Assembly (NCBI GenBank): GCA_003660235.1
Contig: QGON01000063.1
Span: forward strand, 60,967-124,966
From: a bacterium endosymbiont of Escarpia laminata
GTDB taxonomy: Bacteria; Pseudomonadota; Gammaproteobacteria; Chromatiales; Chromatiaceae
Direction: 5' to 3'
DNA length: 64,000 nucleotides
In this document: positions 17,462 through 26,840 of the stretch, in pieces
How the letters are laid out: each line of letters starts with the position of its first letter
Position numbering within the stretch: position 1 is the stretch's first letter
Notes under the pieces: generated by a model
Seen by the model: only the letters and a program-made list of their open reading frames with translations
The model's database searches: none
Told to the model about the DNA's origin: nothing
Made by a program: the position numbers and the translations under genes

Positions 17462-19315
17462 CTATTTCGGGGCATAGGCGATGGAGACAAATACTTCACG
17501 CCCCAGTGAGTTGTAGGTCTTGACCGTTTCGTACTCCTTGTCGAGCAGGTTTTTGATCTGCCCGCGTACAATCCACTCATTGCTCAGGCGGTGGCTGGCG
17601 CGCAGGTTGACCAATGCATAACCCGCCAGATCCACCGTTTGCGCGGGAAAGGTTGAAAAATCCTGATCGGTACGGCTGTCCTGGGCGATGAGAGACATGC
17701 CAACCCCGCTCGCGCCAAATTGACGGTCGGCATCCAGCCGCAGGGTCTTGCGGGCGCGGCGCAGCAGCACTTCATCGGTATCGCGGTCCCGGGGATCGAG
17801 CAGGGTCAGGCTGCCGGAGAGATCCCAGCCGGCAAGGCGGGTATCAAGGCTGCTCTCCAGTCCGCGGATACGGGCCTGCGCCACATTCTCAGGTTGCAGC
17901 AGAAAAGTGACCGGGTCGAACACATTCTGGATCAGGTTTTCGATGTCGTTCTGGAAAAGGTTGAATGACCAGCCGCCCCAGCGGTAACTACCTTTCAGGC
18001 CCAGTTCAATATTTTTCGACTTTTCAGGTTTCAGGTCAGGATTGCCCTGGAAGCCGAAAGAGAAGGGCCAGTAGAGTTGGCTGAAGTCAGGGGCCTTGAA
18101 ACCGGTGCCGAAAGCGGCAGTGGTGAGGATGCTGTCGGTGAGATCGTAGCCGATGGCGACATTGCCGGTAGTGTGGCTGCCGAAGGCTTCGTTATCGTCG
18201 CGGCGGGCTCCCGTGGTCAGGCTGAAAGCACCAAAGACGCCCTGGTACTGGGCGAAGGCCGCCTTGTTGTCGCGCCGGGTCTCGGCAAACTGGACGCTGC
18301 TCTCCAGCTCGTCGCGCAGATAGTCGAGCCCGGCGGTAATGATTTGGTTATCGGCAAGATAGATGTCGTTCTGCCAGAAGGCTTGCAGTCTGCGGGTGTT
18401 GAACTCCCCGGCAGGCAGGCCGTTGGTATAGTTGTCCGACTCGTCCCGGCTTTCCCCGGCGGAGAGGGTTACGTCCCAGGCCTCCATCGGCATGAAAGTG
18501 AATTTTCCGTTCAGCGTCTGCTGGACGAAATCTTCACGATAGTCGGCGGTTGGGTCAAAGCCGTCATAGTCGGTTTCACCCCGGGCGTGCATGAACTGGA
18601 GGTTAATTTTCTGCCCACCGGCAAAAGCATGGCTGAACGATCCGCCCAGAGAGTCGTTACGATAGCCGTCATTGTCGGGATTGTTTAATTTGATGGCGTT
18701 GATGCCGTCGGTTTTGAAGTGGCTGGCGTTCAGGTTGAAACGGGTACTCTCGCTACCGCCTGAAAGGTTGGCGGAGAGGTCGATTGTTTTGTTGGTGCCG
18801 ACCGCAGCGACGGCGCTGGGGTTTATGCCTGGCTCGCCTTGGCGGGTGAAGATCTGGATTACGCCGCCGATGGCATCGGCACCATAAAGGCTGGATCTGG
18901 GGCCGCGCACAACCTCGATGCGATCGATCTGCGCCAGGGGCAGCTTTTGCAGAGCAGGGATACTGGTGACAATCTCCCCGACCCTAACCCCGTCGATGAG
19001 CACCAGGGTCTGATTTGAACCTGTGCCGCGCAGGTAGAGGTTGGTGGTTTGGCCGTACCCGCCGGCGATGGGCAGGTCGAGGCCCGAGCGGCCTGTAAGC
19101 AGATCAATCAGATCTTTCGCCTGGCTGCGCTCGATCTGTTGGCGGGTGAAAATCTCCACCGGGGCCAGGGTTTCATCGATAGTGCGGGCGGTGCGGGTGG
19201 CGGTGACATTGATGTCACTGAACTTCAGGGCGTTCTCCGCCTGTGCGGTTGAAGTGGCGAGTATGCAGTTGATGGCGACGGATAGAAGGGATCTTCTCCC
19301 CAATAGGTTTGGCAT
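17462..19315 (-). CDS. btuB: TonB-dependent vitamin B12 outer-membrane receptor BtuB
   Basis: 617 residues. Signal peptide (residues ~8-26, cleavage after AQA), then a TonB-box-like stretch INVTATRTAR, a plug domain (LIDLLTGRSGLDLP; LYLRGTGSNQTLVLIDGVRVG at its core) with VEVVRGPRSSLYGADAIGGVI (quoted in part: VRGPRSSLYGADAIGGV), and a 22-strand barrel. It imports corrinoids across the outer membrane with TonB energy. GGAG lies 8 bases before the ATG. A cobalamin riboswitch occupies the leader, so expression is expected to fall when B12 is plentiful. Confidence 0.92.
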   Translation of the reverse strand: MPNLLGRRSLLSVAINCILATSTAQAENALKFSDINVTATRTARTIDETLAPVEIFTRQQIERSQAKDLIDLLTGRSGLDLPIAGGYGQTTNLYLRGTGSNQTLVLIDGVRVGEIVTSIPALQKLPLAQIDRIEVVRGPRSSLYGADAIGGVIQIFTRQGEPGINPSAVAAVGTNKTIDLSANLSGGSESTRFNLNASHFKTDGINAIKLNNPDNDGYRNDSLGGSFSHAFAGGQKINLQFMHARGETDYDGFDPTADYREDFVQQTLNGKFTFMPMEAWDVTLSAGESRDESDNYTNGLPAGEFNTRRLQAFWQNDIYLADNQIITAGLDYLRDELESSVQFAETRRDNKAAFAQYQGVFGAFSLTTGARRDDNEAFGSHTTGNVAIGYDLTDSILTTAAFGTGFKAPDFSQLYWPFSFGFQGNPDLKPEKSKNIELGLKGSYRWGGWSFNLFQNDIENLIQNVFDPVTFLLQPENVAQARIRGLESSLDTRLAGWDLSGSLTLLDPRDRDTDEVLLRRARKTLRLDADRQFGASGVGMSLIAQDSRTDQDFSTFPAQTVDLAGYALVNLRASHRLSNEWIVRGQIKNLLDKEYETVKTYNSLGREVFVSIAYAPK

Positions 19316-19494
19316 GATGGATCTCCGTAAATCGTAGCGATAAGCGGGAGATGTGCAACGGGTGACAATCCCGGGCAGAAGCCGGTAAAAGAGTCCGCTT
19401 TTTACACATCGACGATAGAAGCTTCAAACTTCTTGCGTCGACCAGCGGATTTCCGCCCCACTGAATGCCCCGTTCAGTGGTCATGCGACGCAGA

Positions 19495-19680
19495 AACGGC
19501 AGGTTTCCTGGCTCGTGGATCGATGCGCTTGCCCACCTTCCCGGATCTTTATCCAGTGGTGTCGTCGGGAGGCGCTCCTCACCTACAGTTGCGGGGACAG
19601 CCAGGGTTTTGCGATGCTTTGCTCACCCTGTTCCCTTTTAACCCTTCGCATCCTGGACGCGTCGGGCACCGTTTCTGCGG
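19495..19680 (-). promoter_or_regulatory. cobalamin (AdoCbl) riboswitch upstream of btuB
   Basis: On the minus strand the leader holds the hallmark elements in order: a GGTGCC start near 19670, GGGAACAGGGTG, the conserved core CTGTCCCCGCAACTGTA (around 19585-19605), and the B12 box AGCCAGGAAACCTGCC at 19499-19514. Downstream, a perfect hairpin CCACTGAA/TTCAGTGG (19458-19480) may be part of the expression platform; no T-run follows it, so translational control is the more likely mode. It sits ~180 bases before the btuB start. Confidence 0.92.
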
Positions 19681-19832
19681 CGTATTGTATGGATGGGCAG
19701 GAGTATTTCAACTGTTGGTGGAAAGAGAGTAGGGGGCGGAGTCAAATCGGGGCAGAACTGCAGGTAATTGATCTGGGTTTGTACGGTTTGACTCCGACCT
19801 CTGTTGCGCAAACCATGAGAGATTGCGCTGAC
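19681..19832. other. intergenic, promoter region of btuB leader
   Basis: No gene seen. Transcription of the riboswitch and btuB operon should begin here on the minus strand, but no clear sigma70 hexamer pair could be assigned. Confidence 0.4.
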
Positions 19833-19918
19833 GTAGGCCCGATCAAGCGTAGCGGATCGGGCGATCCGAGGTTGAGGCAGGCTGTGCTGCCGGCTCCGCT
19901 ACGCTTGAACCGGCCTAC
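19833..19918. repeat. dispersed repeat family C, two inverted units
   Basis: Left unit GTAGGCCCGATCAAGCGTAG and right unit, inverted, CTACGCTTGAACCGGCCTAC are copies of one ~30-base sequence in opposite orientation. A single unit occurs at 60900-60930. It lies just past the end of topA. Confidence 0.75.
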
Positions 19919-19923
19919 AGTAT

Positions 19924-22212
19924 TCAGGAATCCGACGGTGGGTCGTAAGGCTCCGCAAAGGAGCACTCCTTCTGCGGACAGACCTTTTCCGTGCCACTGC
20001 GTTTAGTGGTTTTGATGGTCAGAACCGGCCAGCCGCACTTGGGACAGGGTTCCTCCACCGGCTGGTTCCAGATCGCGTAGTCGCAGTCGGGGTAGGTGGA
20101 GCAGGAGTAGAAGATCTTGCCGCGCCGTGATTTGCGCTTCAGCAGGGTGCCTGTGTGGCACTTGGGACAACTGACGCCAGTGTCTTCCGGTTTATCCAGT
20201 GGCTCGATAAAGCGGCACTTGGGATAGCCAGAACAGCCGATGAACTTGCCGTAACGGCCTTTTTTGATCACCAGATCCGAACCGCATTCCGGACATTTGC
20301 GGCCTTCAACGACTTCCGGTTCCTCCCGCTCTTCACTATTGCCGTTGAGGTCGCGGGTGTAGTCGCAGGTCGGATAGTTGGTGCAGCCGATGAATCGACC
20401 GTGGCGGCCTAGACGGATCGAGAGCTGTTCTCCACACTTCGGACACTTCTCGTCAAGGGCCTCATGGGTAACGTCGCTGCGTTTGACGTTCTCCTGGGTA
20501 TGGTCGATACGCTCCTTGAAAGGCCCCCAGAATTTCTGCAGCAGCGGCACCCAATCCTCTTCGCCTCGGGAGACGGCGTCGAGTTCGTCTTCAAGTTTCG
20601 CGGTAAAATCGTAGTCCACATAGCGGGTGAAGTAGTCGGTCAGAAACTTGTTGACCACCCGGCCGACATCGGTTGGCTGGAAGCGCTTCTTTTCCAGGGT
20701 GACGTATTCGCGGTCCTGTAGTGTGGAGATGATCGAGGCATAGGTTGAAGGACGGCCGATGCCGTGCTCTTCCAGGGCCTTTACCAGGCTCGCTTCACCG
20801 TAACGTGGTGGCGGCTCGGTGAAGTGTTGCTCCGGACGGATCGCCTTGAGTGGCAACGTTTCCCCCTCGATGAGGGGTGGCAGCATCTTTTCGTCCCCGT
20901 CGCCCTTGGCCGCATCGTCTTTACCTTCCAGGTAGACCGTCATAAAGCCGGGTTTGGCAATGGTGGAGCCGGTGGCACGAAAGATATTGCCTTCACCACA
21001 TTGCAAGTCCGCCGCAACGGTGTGGATGGTTGCGTGGATCATCTGGCAGGCCACTGCCCGTTTCCAGATCAATTCGTAGAGTCGTGCCTGATCTTTGCTC
21101 AGGTGTTTATTGATCTCTTGAGGGGCACGTTCGACCGCAGTGGGACGTATGGCCTCGTGGGCCTCCTGGGCGTTCTTTGCCTTGGTCTTGAAACGGCGGG
21201 CCTCTTTGGGTAGCTGGTCATTGCCGTAGCGTTCTGCGATAAAGGCACGGAAATCCTCCAGCGCTTCGTTGGCCAGGTTTACCGAGTCGGTACGCATGTA
21301 AGTGATCAGGCCGACGGTGCCTTCCCCCACGTCGACACCTTCGTAGAGCTGCTGGGCAACGCGCATGGTGCGCTGGGTGGTGAATCCGAGCTTGCGGGCC
21401 GCCTCCTGCTGCAGGGTGGAGGTGGTGAATGGCGGTGCCGGATTGCGGCGCCGCTGCTTCTTTTCGACTTTGGTAATCAGCAGGCCGTTCTTGCCCGCTG
21501 TCTGTAGAGCCTGTTCCGTCTTGTTTGCATCGCCTTCGTTGGTGATGCTGAACTTCTCCAGCTTTTCGCCCTGGAAATGGGCAAGCTTGGCGCTGAAGGG
21601 CTGATGGTCCTTTTCTGTATCAGCCTCGATGGTCCAGAACTCTTCCGCCTTGAAGGCCTCGATCTCCAGTTCCCGCTCCACGATCATGCGCAGGGCTGGG
21701 CTCTGCACACGGCCGGCGGAGAGGCCCCGGCGTATCTTTTTCCACAGCAGTGGGGAGAGGTTGAAACCCACCAGGTAGTCGAGCGCGCGGCGTGCCTGCT
21801 GGGCATCGATCAGATCGTGGGAGAGTTCCCGCGGGTTGGCGATGGCGTCGTTGACCGCCTTCTTTGTGATCTCGTTGAAGACCACCCGGTAAACCGCCTT
21901 GTTCTTCAGCTTGCCCTTGGCCTTGAGCAGCTCCACAAGATGCCAGGAGATGGCCTCACCCTCGCGGTCCGGATCGGTTGCGAGATAGAGCGTGTCGGCC
22001 CTCTTTAGTGCCTTGGCGATGGCCTGAACGTGGCGCTCGTTCCTTTCGATCACCTGGTACTTCATATTGAAGTTGTGATCGGTATCGACAGCGCCCTCCT
22101 TGGGGATCAGATCCCTGACGTGACCGTAGGAGGCGAGAACTTCAAAATCCTTTCCCAGATATTTTTTGATGGTTTTTGATTTTGCCGGTGATTCGACGAT
22201 GACCAGATTCAT
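19924..22212 (-). CDS. topA: DNA topoisomerase I
   Basis: 762-residue type IA topoisomerase that relaxes negative supercoils. Toprim domain at the N-terminus: IVESPAKSKTIKKYLG (~4-19) and LATDPDREGEAISWHL (~77-92, DxDxE metal site). The catalytic tyrosine is in GLITYMRTDSV (~305). The C-terminus carries four zinc-ribbon repeats with CxxC...C pairs (CPKCGEQL, CPECGSDL, CPKCHTGTL, CPKCGWPV). The order smg-topA downstream of dprA is typical of gammaproteobacteria; an intrinsic terminator separates it from smg. Confidence 0.96.
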   Translation of the reverse strand: MNLVIVESPAKSKTIKKYLGKDFEVLASYGHVRDLIPKEGAVDTDHNFNMKYQVIERNERHVQAIAKALKRADTLYLATDPDREGEAISWHLVELLKAKGKLKNKAVYRVVFNEITKKAVNDAIANPRELSHDLIDAQQARRALDYLVGFNLSPLLWKKIRRGLSAGRVQSPALRMIVERELEIEAFKAEEFWTIEADTEKDHQPFSAKLAHFQGEKLEKFSITNEGDANKTEQALQTAGKNGLLITKVEKKQRRRNPAPPFTTSTLQQEAARKLGFTTQRTMRVAQQLYEGVDVGEGTVGLITYMRTDSVNLANEALEDFRAFIAERYGNDQLPKEARRFKTKAKNAQEAHEAIRPTAVERAPQEINKHLSKDQARLYELIWKRAVACQMIHATIHTVAADLQCGEGNIFRATGSTIAKPGFMTVYLEGKDDAAKGDGDEKMLPPLIEGETLPLKAIRPEQHFTEPPPRYGEASLVKALEEHGIGRPSTYASIISTLQDREYVTLEKKRFQPTDVGRVVNKFLTDYFTRYVDYDFTAKLEDELDAVSRGEEDWVPLLQKFWGPFKERIDHTQENVKRSDVTHEALDEKCPKCGEQLSIRLGRHGRFIGCTNYPTCDYTRDLNGNSEEREEPEVVEGRKCPECGSDLVIKKGRYGKFIGCSGYPKCRFIEPLDKPEDTGVSCPKCHTGTLLKRKSRRGKIFYSCSTYPDCDYAIWNQPVEEPCPKCGWPVLTIKTTKRSGTEKVCPQKECSFAEPYDPPSDS

Positions 22213-22232
22213 GGGGTTATATTGGCTTCAAT

Positions 22233-22263
22233 AAAAAACGCGGGACAGCAGGCGCCCCGCGTA
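22233..22263 (-). terminator. intrinsic terminator between smg and topA
   Basis: On the minus strand ACGCGGG...CCCGCGT forms a GC-rich stem followed by six T. It lies after smg and 20 bases before the topA start, so topA transcription is reduced from the upstream operon or initiated separately. Confidence 0.8.
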
Positions 22264-22281
22264 TGGATTGTTCAGTTAGGT

Positions 22282-22758
22282 TTAGTGCAGGTAGACAGGG
22301 TCTTCGTTGTAGACCATGTCTTCCATGCGGGCGAAGGCAGTTTCCTGGCCGGGCTGATTCATCAGGACCAGTAATACGATCCACTTCAACTCCTCTTCTG
22401 TAATGAAGGGGGTGTCCAGCGCCAGCGCCCGATCGATAACCAACTCACGCGCAGTTTGGGTCAGGATGGAGTTCTGCTCCAGAAACATCAGCAGGCCGCG
22501 GGAGTCTGCGTCGAGGCGGGTGTGCTCCTCATCGGTGAAGATGCGCAGAGAGTGATCTCCGGAGATGCTGCCGGCCGGTGCCTCATAACTGTCGGCAAGC
22601 TCGTCCAGCCAGCTGAAGGCCTTCTCCACCTCGCTGGAGGGAAAACCGGCTTGGGCAAGCTCGTTGCGCAGGTCATTATGATCTGCAGGGGGAGCCTGTT
22701 CACCGTCCATGTAGTTCTCGTAGAGGTAGATCAGGATGTCGACCACGTTCTCGTTCAT
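22282..22758 (-). CDS. smg: Smg family protein (DUF494)
   Basis: 158 residues, acidic and predicted soluble, matching the Smg/DUF494 family from its first residues (NVVDILIYLYENYMD) to the C-terminal block ITEEELKWIVLLVLMNQPG. The biochemical role is unknown; genes of this family sit next to dprA in most gammaproteobacteria, as here (27 bases apart). Confidence 0.92.
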   Translation of the reverse strand: MNENVVDILIYLYENYMDGEQAPPADHNDLRNELAQAGFPSSEVEKAFSWLDELADSYEAPAGSISGDHSLRIFTDEEHTRLDADSRGLLMFLEQNSILTQTARELVIDRALALDTPFITEEELKWIVLLVLMNQPGQETAFARMEDMVYNEDPVYLH

Positions 22759-22785
22759 GCGCTCTCTCTCCCGCAGTCGCGGGAA

Positions 22786-23916
22786 TTACGATTTTTCGGT
22801 GCGGCAATAGTAGCCGCCGGGTGCGGATGATACATATTCTTCCAGTTCGAGCAATAGCAGCATGGACGAAACTGCTTCTGGGGTCAAACCCGTCGTAGCG
22901 ATCAGGGCATCGGCGGAGATGGAGTCATAGCCCATGGAATCCAATAGTTTACGGTAGTCAGAGTCGAGCTGAAAGCCGTGGTTCTCACTCTCAGGTGTGT
23001 GCGCCGACGCGGGAATCTCCATCGTGCCAAGCAGTGAGGATAACTCGTCAACGATATCCTGGCCGGTCTCCACCAGCTTTGCGCCCTGGCGAATCAGGGC
23101 ATGGCAACCGCGGGCCTGAGGGTTGTGGATAGAGCCGGGGATGGCAAAAACCTCACGATCCTGTTCCACTGCAAGACGGGCGGTGATCAGGGAGCCGCTC
23201 TGTAGCGCGGCCTCCACCACCAGGGTGCCTACACACAGACCGCTGATAATCCGGTTGCGGCGGGGGAAGTTCTCTGGTCTGGGTGCGGTACCCGGCGGGA
23301 ACTCGGAGACAAGGAGACCCTTTTCGGCGATTTTGTGCGCCAGGTCACGGTGTCTGGCCGGGTAGACACGATCAAGTCCCGTGCCGGCGACTGCGATAGT
23401 GGTGCCCCGCTGCAGTGCGCCCTCATGGGCAGCGCCATCGATTCCCTCCGCCAGACCGCTGGTGATCGTGATGCCTGCACCGGCAAGATAGGCGGCAAAG
23501 TTGCGGGCATTGCTGAGACCGGCGGGAGAGGGGTTCCTGCTGCCGACAATAGCGAGTTGCGGTAGGCAGAGGTGCGCGGGATCACCATGCACAAACAGCA
23601 GAGGCGGTGGATCCGTGATCGCGGCCAGCAGCGGTGGATAGCCTGTTTCCGTCAGTGTCAGCAGGTGGTTATCCGGCTGACCCAGCCACTCCAGGGATGG
23701 CTGTATGCCATTGAGATTTCCGGCAAAGAGGTGGTCGATGCTCTTTTGCTGCAGGCCGATATCCTGCAGCTTGGTGCGAGTCGCAGCGAGGACTTTTTCA
23801 GGCGAGCCAAAATGGTGTAACAGTTTGAGATAGGTGCGGCAGCCGATCCCCGGCGTCTGATGGATCAGCAGCCAGGGAACCGGGTCAGCTCGTGGGCTGC
23901 TTGCTCTGTCATCCAT
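22786..23916 (-). CDS. dprA: DNA-processing protein DprA
   Basis: 376 residues. DprA loads RecA onto incoming single-stranded DNA during transformation and recombination. The N-terminal SAM/HhH-like segment (HQTPGIGCRTYLKLLHHFG) is followed by the Rossmann core with IVGSRNPSPAGL (~122), SGLAEGIDGAAHEGAL (~150), FPRRNRIISGL (~215) and SGSLITARLAVEQDREVFAIPG quoted here only as SGSLITARLA (~240). A DML1-like winged helix ends the protein (~310-370). No other competence genes are in the window. Confidence 0.95.
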   Translation of the reverse strand: MDDRASSPRADPVPWLLIHQTPGIGCRTYLKLLHHFGSPEKVLAATRTKLQDIGLQQKSIDHLFAGNLNGIQPSLEWLGQPDNHLLTLTETGYPPLLAAITDPPPLLFVHGDPAHLCLPQLAIVGSRNPSPAGLSNARNFAAYLAGAGITITSGLAEGIDGAAHEGALQRGTTIAVAGTGLDRVYPARHRDLAHKIAEKGLLVSEFPPGTAPRPENFPRRNRIISGLCVGTLVVEAALQSGSLITARLAVEQDREVFAIPGSIHNPQARGCHALIRQGAKLVETGQDIVDELSSLLGTMEIPASAHTPESENHGFQLDSDYRKLLDSMGYDSISADALIATTGLTPEAVSSMLLLLELEEYVSSAPGGYYCRTEKS

Positions 23917-23939
23917 GACAACCTCCTTCCGTGGCGATA

Positions 23940-24983
23940 TCAGCCTTCAGGCGAACGCACCCAGTCCAGCACATGAAGGGGCTGGGTGGCATGCATGATC
24001 AAGGCGAAGCTGACGCGGTAGAAGGTCCGGAAGACCAACAGCAAGCCGGCCTCTTCCAGCGGCAGCTTGACGGTCTTGCCGCCGCCAGCGACCACATCAC
24101 GGATCACCTCTCCGCCTTGGAAGATCTTCATGACATGCCCCGGCTCCAGGCCGTCGCGATCTCCTTTGTTGAGCACGACCACATTATATTGACCAATCTG
24201 GGAGACGCCGTTGATCACTGAGATGATTCGTCCCTCCAGATTCGCCTCGGCTGCCCTGGGCTGAAAGGTGTTAAGTGGCACGCCTTTGGTGACTGGCAAC
24301 AGCCGGTCGCCGATCACCGACTCGATGGTGGTGGAAACCAGCTCAAGTTTGGCGGGGTCGCCGGTGCGCTGCAGATCGGCGGCGCCGATGTAGGCGGCTT
24401 CGTAGCCAAGCAGTTCGTCCGTCTCCGGATCCTTGTAGGGTTTGCCAGGACGGATGACCTCGTATCTGAGTGGGCTTTCAGACTCGATGGAGCGGGCGTA
24501 GAATCGGATGCCGGCGCCGCCGACGATATGATCATCGAGGAAGTGGACCACATAGGGTGCCAGTTCCATCTCCGCCTTCTCCATCACATAGGGGCGAGTC
24601 AGGAACGGCGCGATGGCGTCGATGGGAATCATCGGAATCGCCATGTCCAGTGCGGTGGACCGAATCCTGGGGGAGAGTTTGAGATGTTGGGAGCCTCGCT
24701 GCAGGCTCAGTATTGGCCGGCCATCCCTATAAGTGAGGACAATCCGGTCGCCAGGATAGATCAGGTGGGGGTTGGCGATCTGGGGATTGACATACCACAC
24801 GTCCGGCCACAGCCAAGGCTCGCGCAGGAAGCGGGCTGAAATATCCCACAGGGTATCGCCCTTCACCACTTCATAACTTTCCGGGTGCGCTGGGTTTAAC
24901 TCCACGGCCGCAACGGTCAAGACCTGGCCGGAGATGAGAAGGCCGAGGATGACTCCCAGCAGTTTGTGGTTAAAATAAGGCAT
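23940..24983 (-). CDS. LysM domain-containing periplasmic protein
   Basis: 347 residues with a signal peptide (VILGLLISGQVLTVAAVEL) and one LysM domain directly after it (YEVVKGDTLWDIS to NPHLIYPGDRIVL, ~37-85), which binds peptidoglycan. The remainder (~120-347) is an uncharacterised conserved region found with the same arrangement upstream of dprA in many gammaproteobacteria. Divergent from def across 270 bases that must contain both promoters. Confidence 0.9.
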   Translation of the reverse strand: MPYFNHKLLGVILGLLISGQVLTVAAVELNPAHPESYEVVKGDTLWDISARFLREPWLWPDVWYVNPQIANPHLIYPGDRIVLTYRDGRPILSLQRGSQHLKLSPRIRSTALDMAIPMIPIDAIAPFLTRPYVMEKAEMELAPYVVHFLDDHIVGGAGIRFYARSIESESPLRYEVIRPGKPYKDPETDELLGYEAAYIGAADLQRTGDPAKLELVSTTIESVIGDRLLPVTKGVPLNTFQPRAAEANLEGRIISVINGVSQIGQYNVVVLNKGDRDGLEPGHVMKIFQGGEVIRDVVAGGGKTVKLPLEEAGLLLVFRTFYRVSFALIMHATQPLHVLDWVRSPEG

Positions 24984-25255
24984 GATGATTCCTTTGGCTG
25001 AGATCCGAATCCGGTAGAGTGAAAAAGGTTGTTTGTTGCCGGAAATTGCCCGCAGATTCCAATATGATCATAATGTTAGCGCAATTTCTTGCAACTGTTC
25101 CATAACTGGGTCTCGAAAAACCGCTCCAATATGAGGTTTCGGCCGGTAAGATGGAAACTTGATAATCACACAGTGCCATGTTTATCGGACTGTGTCTGTA
25201 AGCGACTGAATAACTTTTAACACCGGGCATGGTCCCGGCAGATTCTGGAAAACCG

Positions 25256-25789
25256 ATGGCCATTCTCGACATACTCCACTTCCCCGATCCCCGACTGCGC
25301 AACAAGGCCAAGCCTGTGCCGGAAGTGGATGACTCCGTTCGCCGCCTGGTGGATGACATGCTTGAAACCATGTATGAAGCCCCCGGAATCGGTTTGGCGG
25401 CCACCCAGGTCAATGCGGCAAAACGGGTGGTGGTGATTGATATCTCGGAGGAGAAGAGTGAGCCGCTCTGCCTGATAAACCCGGAAATAGTGGCGCGTGA
25501 AGGGGAGGAGAAGATGGAAGAGGGTTGCCTCTCGGTGCCTGGTATCTACGAACCGGTAACTCGCGCCTCCTGGGTGCGCGTCCGGGCCTTGAACCGCGAC
25601 GGCGAAGCCTTCGAGATGGAGGCGGATGATCTGTTGGCAGTCTGCATTCAACACGAGATAGATCATCTGGAAGGTAAGCTGTTTGTCGATTACCTCTCCA
25701 GTCTCAAGCGTCAGCGCATCCGCAAACGGCTGGAGAAGGAGAGCCGCCAAAAGGCGGTGGATGCAGACGGTTCACATAAGGTGATCTGA
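25256..25789 (+). CDS. def: peptide deformylase
   Basis: 177 residues. Removes the formyl group from nascent proteins. The three metal/active-site motifs are intact: GIGLAATQ (~43-50), EEGCLSVPG (~85-93, Cys ligand) and [14 protein letters not shown] (~128-141, HExxH). The start at 25256 is preferred over 25229 because GGAAAA precedes it and [15 protein letters not shown] is the standard N-terminus. First gene of def-fmt-rsmB. Confidence 0.96.
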   Translation: MAILDILHFPDPRLRNKAKPVPEVDDSVRRLVDDMLETMYEAPGIGLAATQVNAAKRVVVIDISEEKSEPLCLINPEIVAREGEEKMEEGCLSVPGIYEPVTRASWVRVRALNRDGEAFEMEADDLLAVCIQHEIDHLEGKLFVDYLSSLKRQRIRKRLEKESRQKAVDADGSHKVI

Positions 25790-25898
25790 ACTTCTGCCCA
25801 TTGGATCAGATAATAGTTGTTCGTCATCATCCCGACTGCTGAGACGCTGTTCTCAAAGTAGCCGGTTGTCTGGCGACAGGAGATAATTCAGGAACAAA

Positions 25899-26840
25899 AT
25901 GATGACAGATACGCTGAAGATCATCTTTGCCGGCACCCCGGAGTTTGCAGCCGAGGCACTGCAGGCATTGTTGCAGACCGAGCATCAGATAGTGGCAGTC
26001 TACACTCAGCCCGATCGGCCGGCGGGTCGCGGGCGCAAGCTGATGGCAAGCCCGGTAAAACAACTGGCCCTTGAACATGGGATCGAGGTGCGCCAGCCCA
26101 AGAGTCTCAAGGGCGAAACAGAGCAGGCCGAACTGGCTGCTCTACAAGCGGATCTGATGGTCGTGGTGGCCTATGGTCTGCTGTTACCCCAAGCAGTGCT
26201 GGATGCACCACGACTCGGTTGTATCAACATCCACGCCTCCCTGCTGCCGCGCTGGCGTGGCGCAGCGCCGATTCAGCGGGCCATTTTGGCCGGCGACAGC
26301 GAGTCGGGGGTCACCATTATGCAGATGGAGGCTGGACTCGATACCGGGCCCATGCTGCACATCCAACGTTGTCCGGTCAAGGAGAGTGATACCGGCGGAA
26401 CCCTGTATGATCGGCTGGCCGGTTTGGGTGCGGAAGCGCTGCTTGCGGTACTGCCTGGACTTGCCGACGGGAGTGTTGAGGCAGAGCCTCAGGATGACAG
26501 TCAGTCGAACTACGCAAAAAAGCTCGACAAGCAGGAGGCGCGTGTCGACTGGACACAGTCCGGAAAACAGATCGACCGGCAGGTGCGGGCCTTCAATCCC
26601 TGGCCGGTTGCCCAGGCCGACTTCAACGGCAAGGTGATGCGGATCTGGGAGTGTGAGTCTCTGGATGGTGATACCCAGGCTGAGCCGGGAACCATCGTCG
26701 CCAGTGGGCGGGAAGGTTTCGATGTCGCCACTGGAGAGGGTCTGTTGCGCATTAAAAAGCTTCAGCTGCCGGGCAAGCGTGCCATGAGTGCCGCTGATTT
26801 TCTCAATGCGCATCAGGTGGATGGCGTGGTGTTGGGCTAA
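25899..26840 (+). CDS. fmt: methionyl-tRNA formyltransferase
   Basis: 313 residues. Formylates initiator Met-tRNA using 10-formyl-[17 protein letters not shown] at the N-terminus, the catalytic segment [20 protein letters not shown] (~108-127) and [16 protein letters not shown] (~139-154) are all family signatures; the C-terminal OB-like domain follows from ~205. AGGA lies 5 bases before the ATG. Partner of the adjacent def gene. Confidence 0.97.
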   Translation: MMTDTLKIIFAGTPEFAAEALQALLQTEHQIVAVYTQPDRPAGRGRKLMASPVKQLALEHGIEVRQPKSLKGETEQAELAALQADLMVVVAYGLLLPQAVLDAPRLGCINIHASLLPRWRGAAPIQRAILAGDSESGVTIMQMEAGLDTGPMLHIQRCPVKESDTGGTLYDRLAGLGAEALLAVLPGLADGSVEAEPQDDSQSNYAKKLDKQEARVDWTQSGKQIDRQVRAFNPWPVAQADFNGKVMRIWECESLDGDTQAEPGTIVASGREGFDVATGEGLLRIKKLQLPGKRAMSAADFLNAHQVDGVVLG

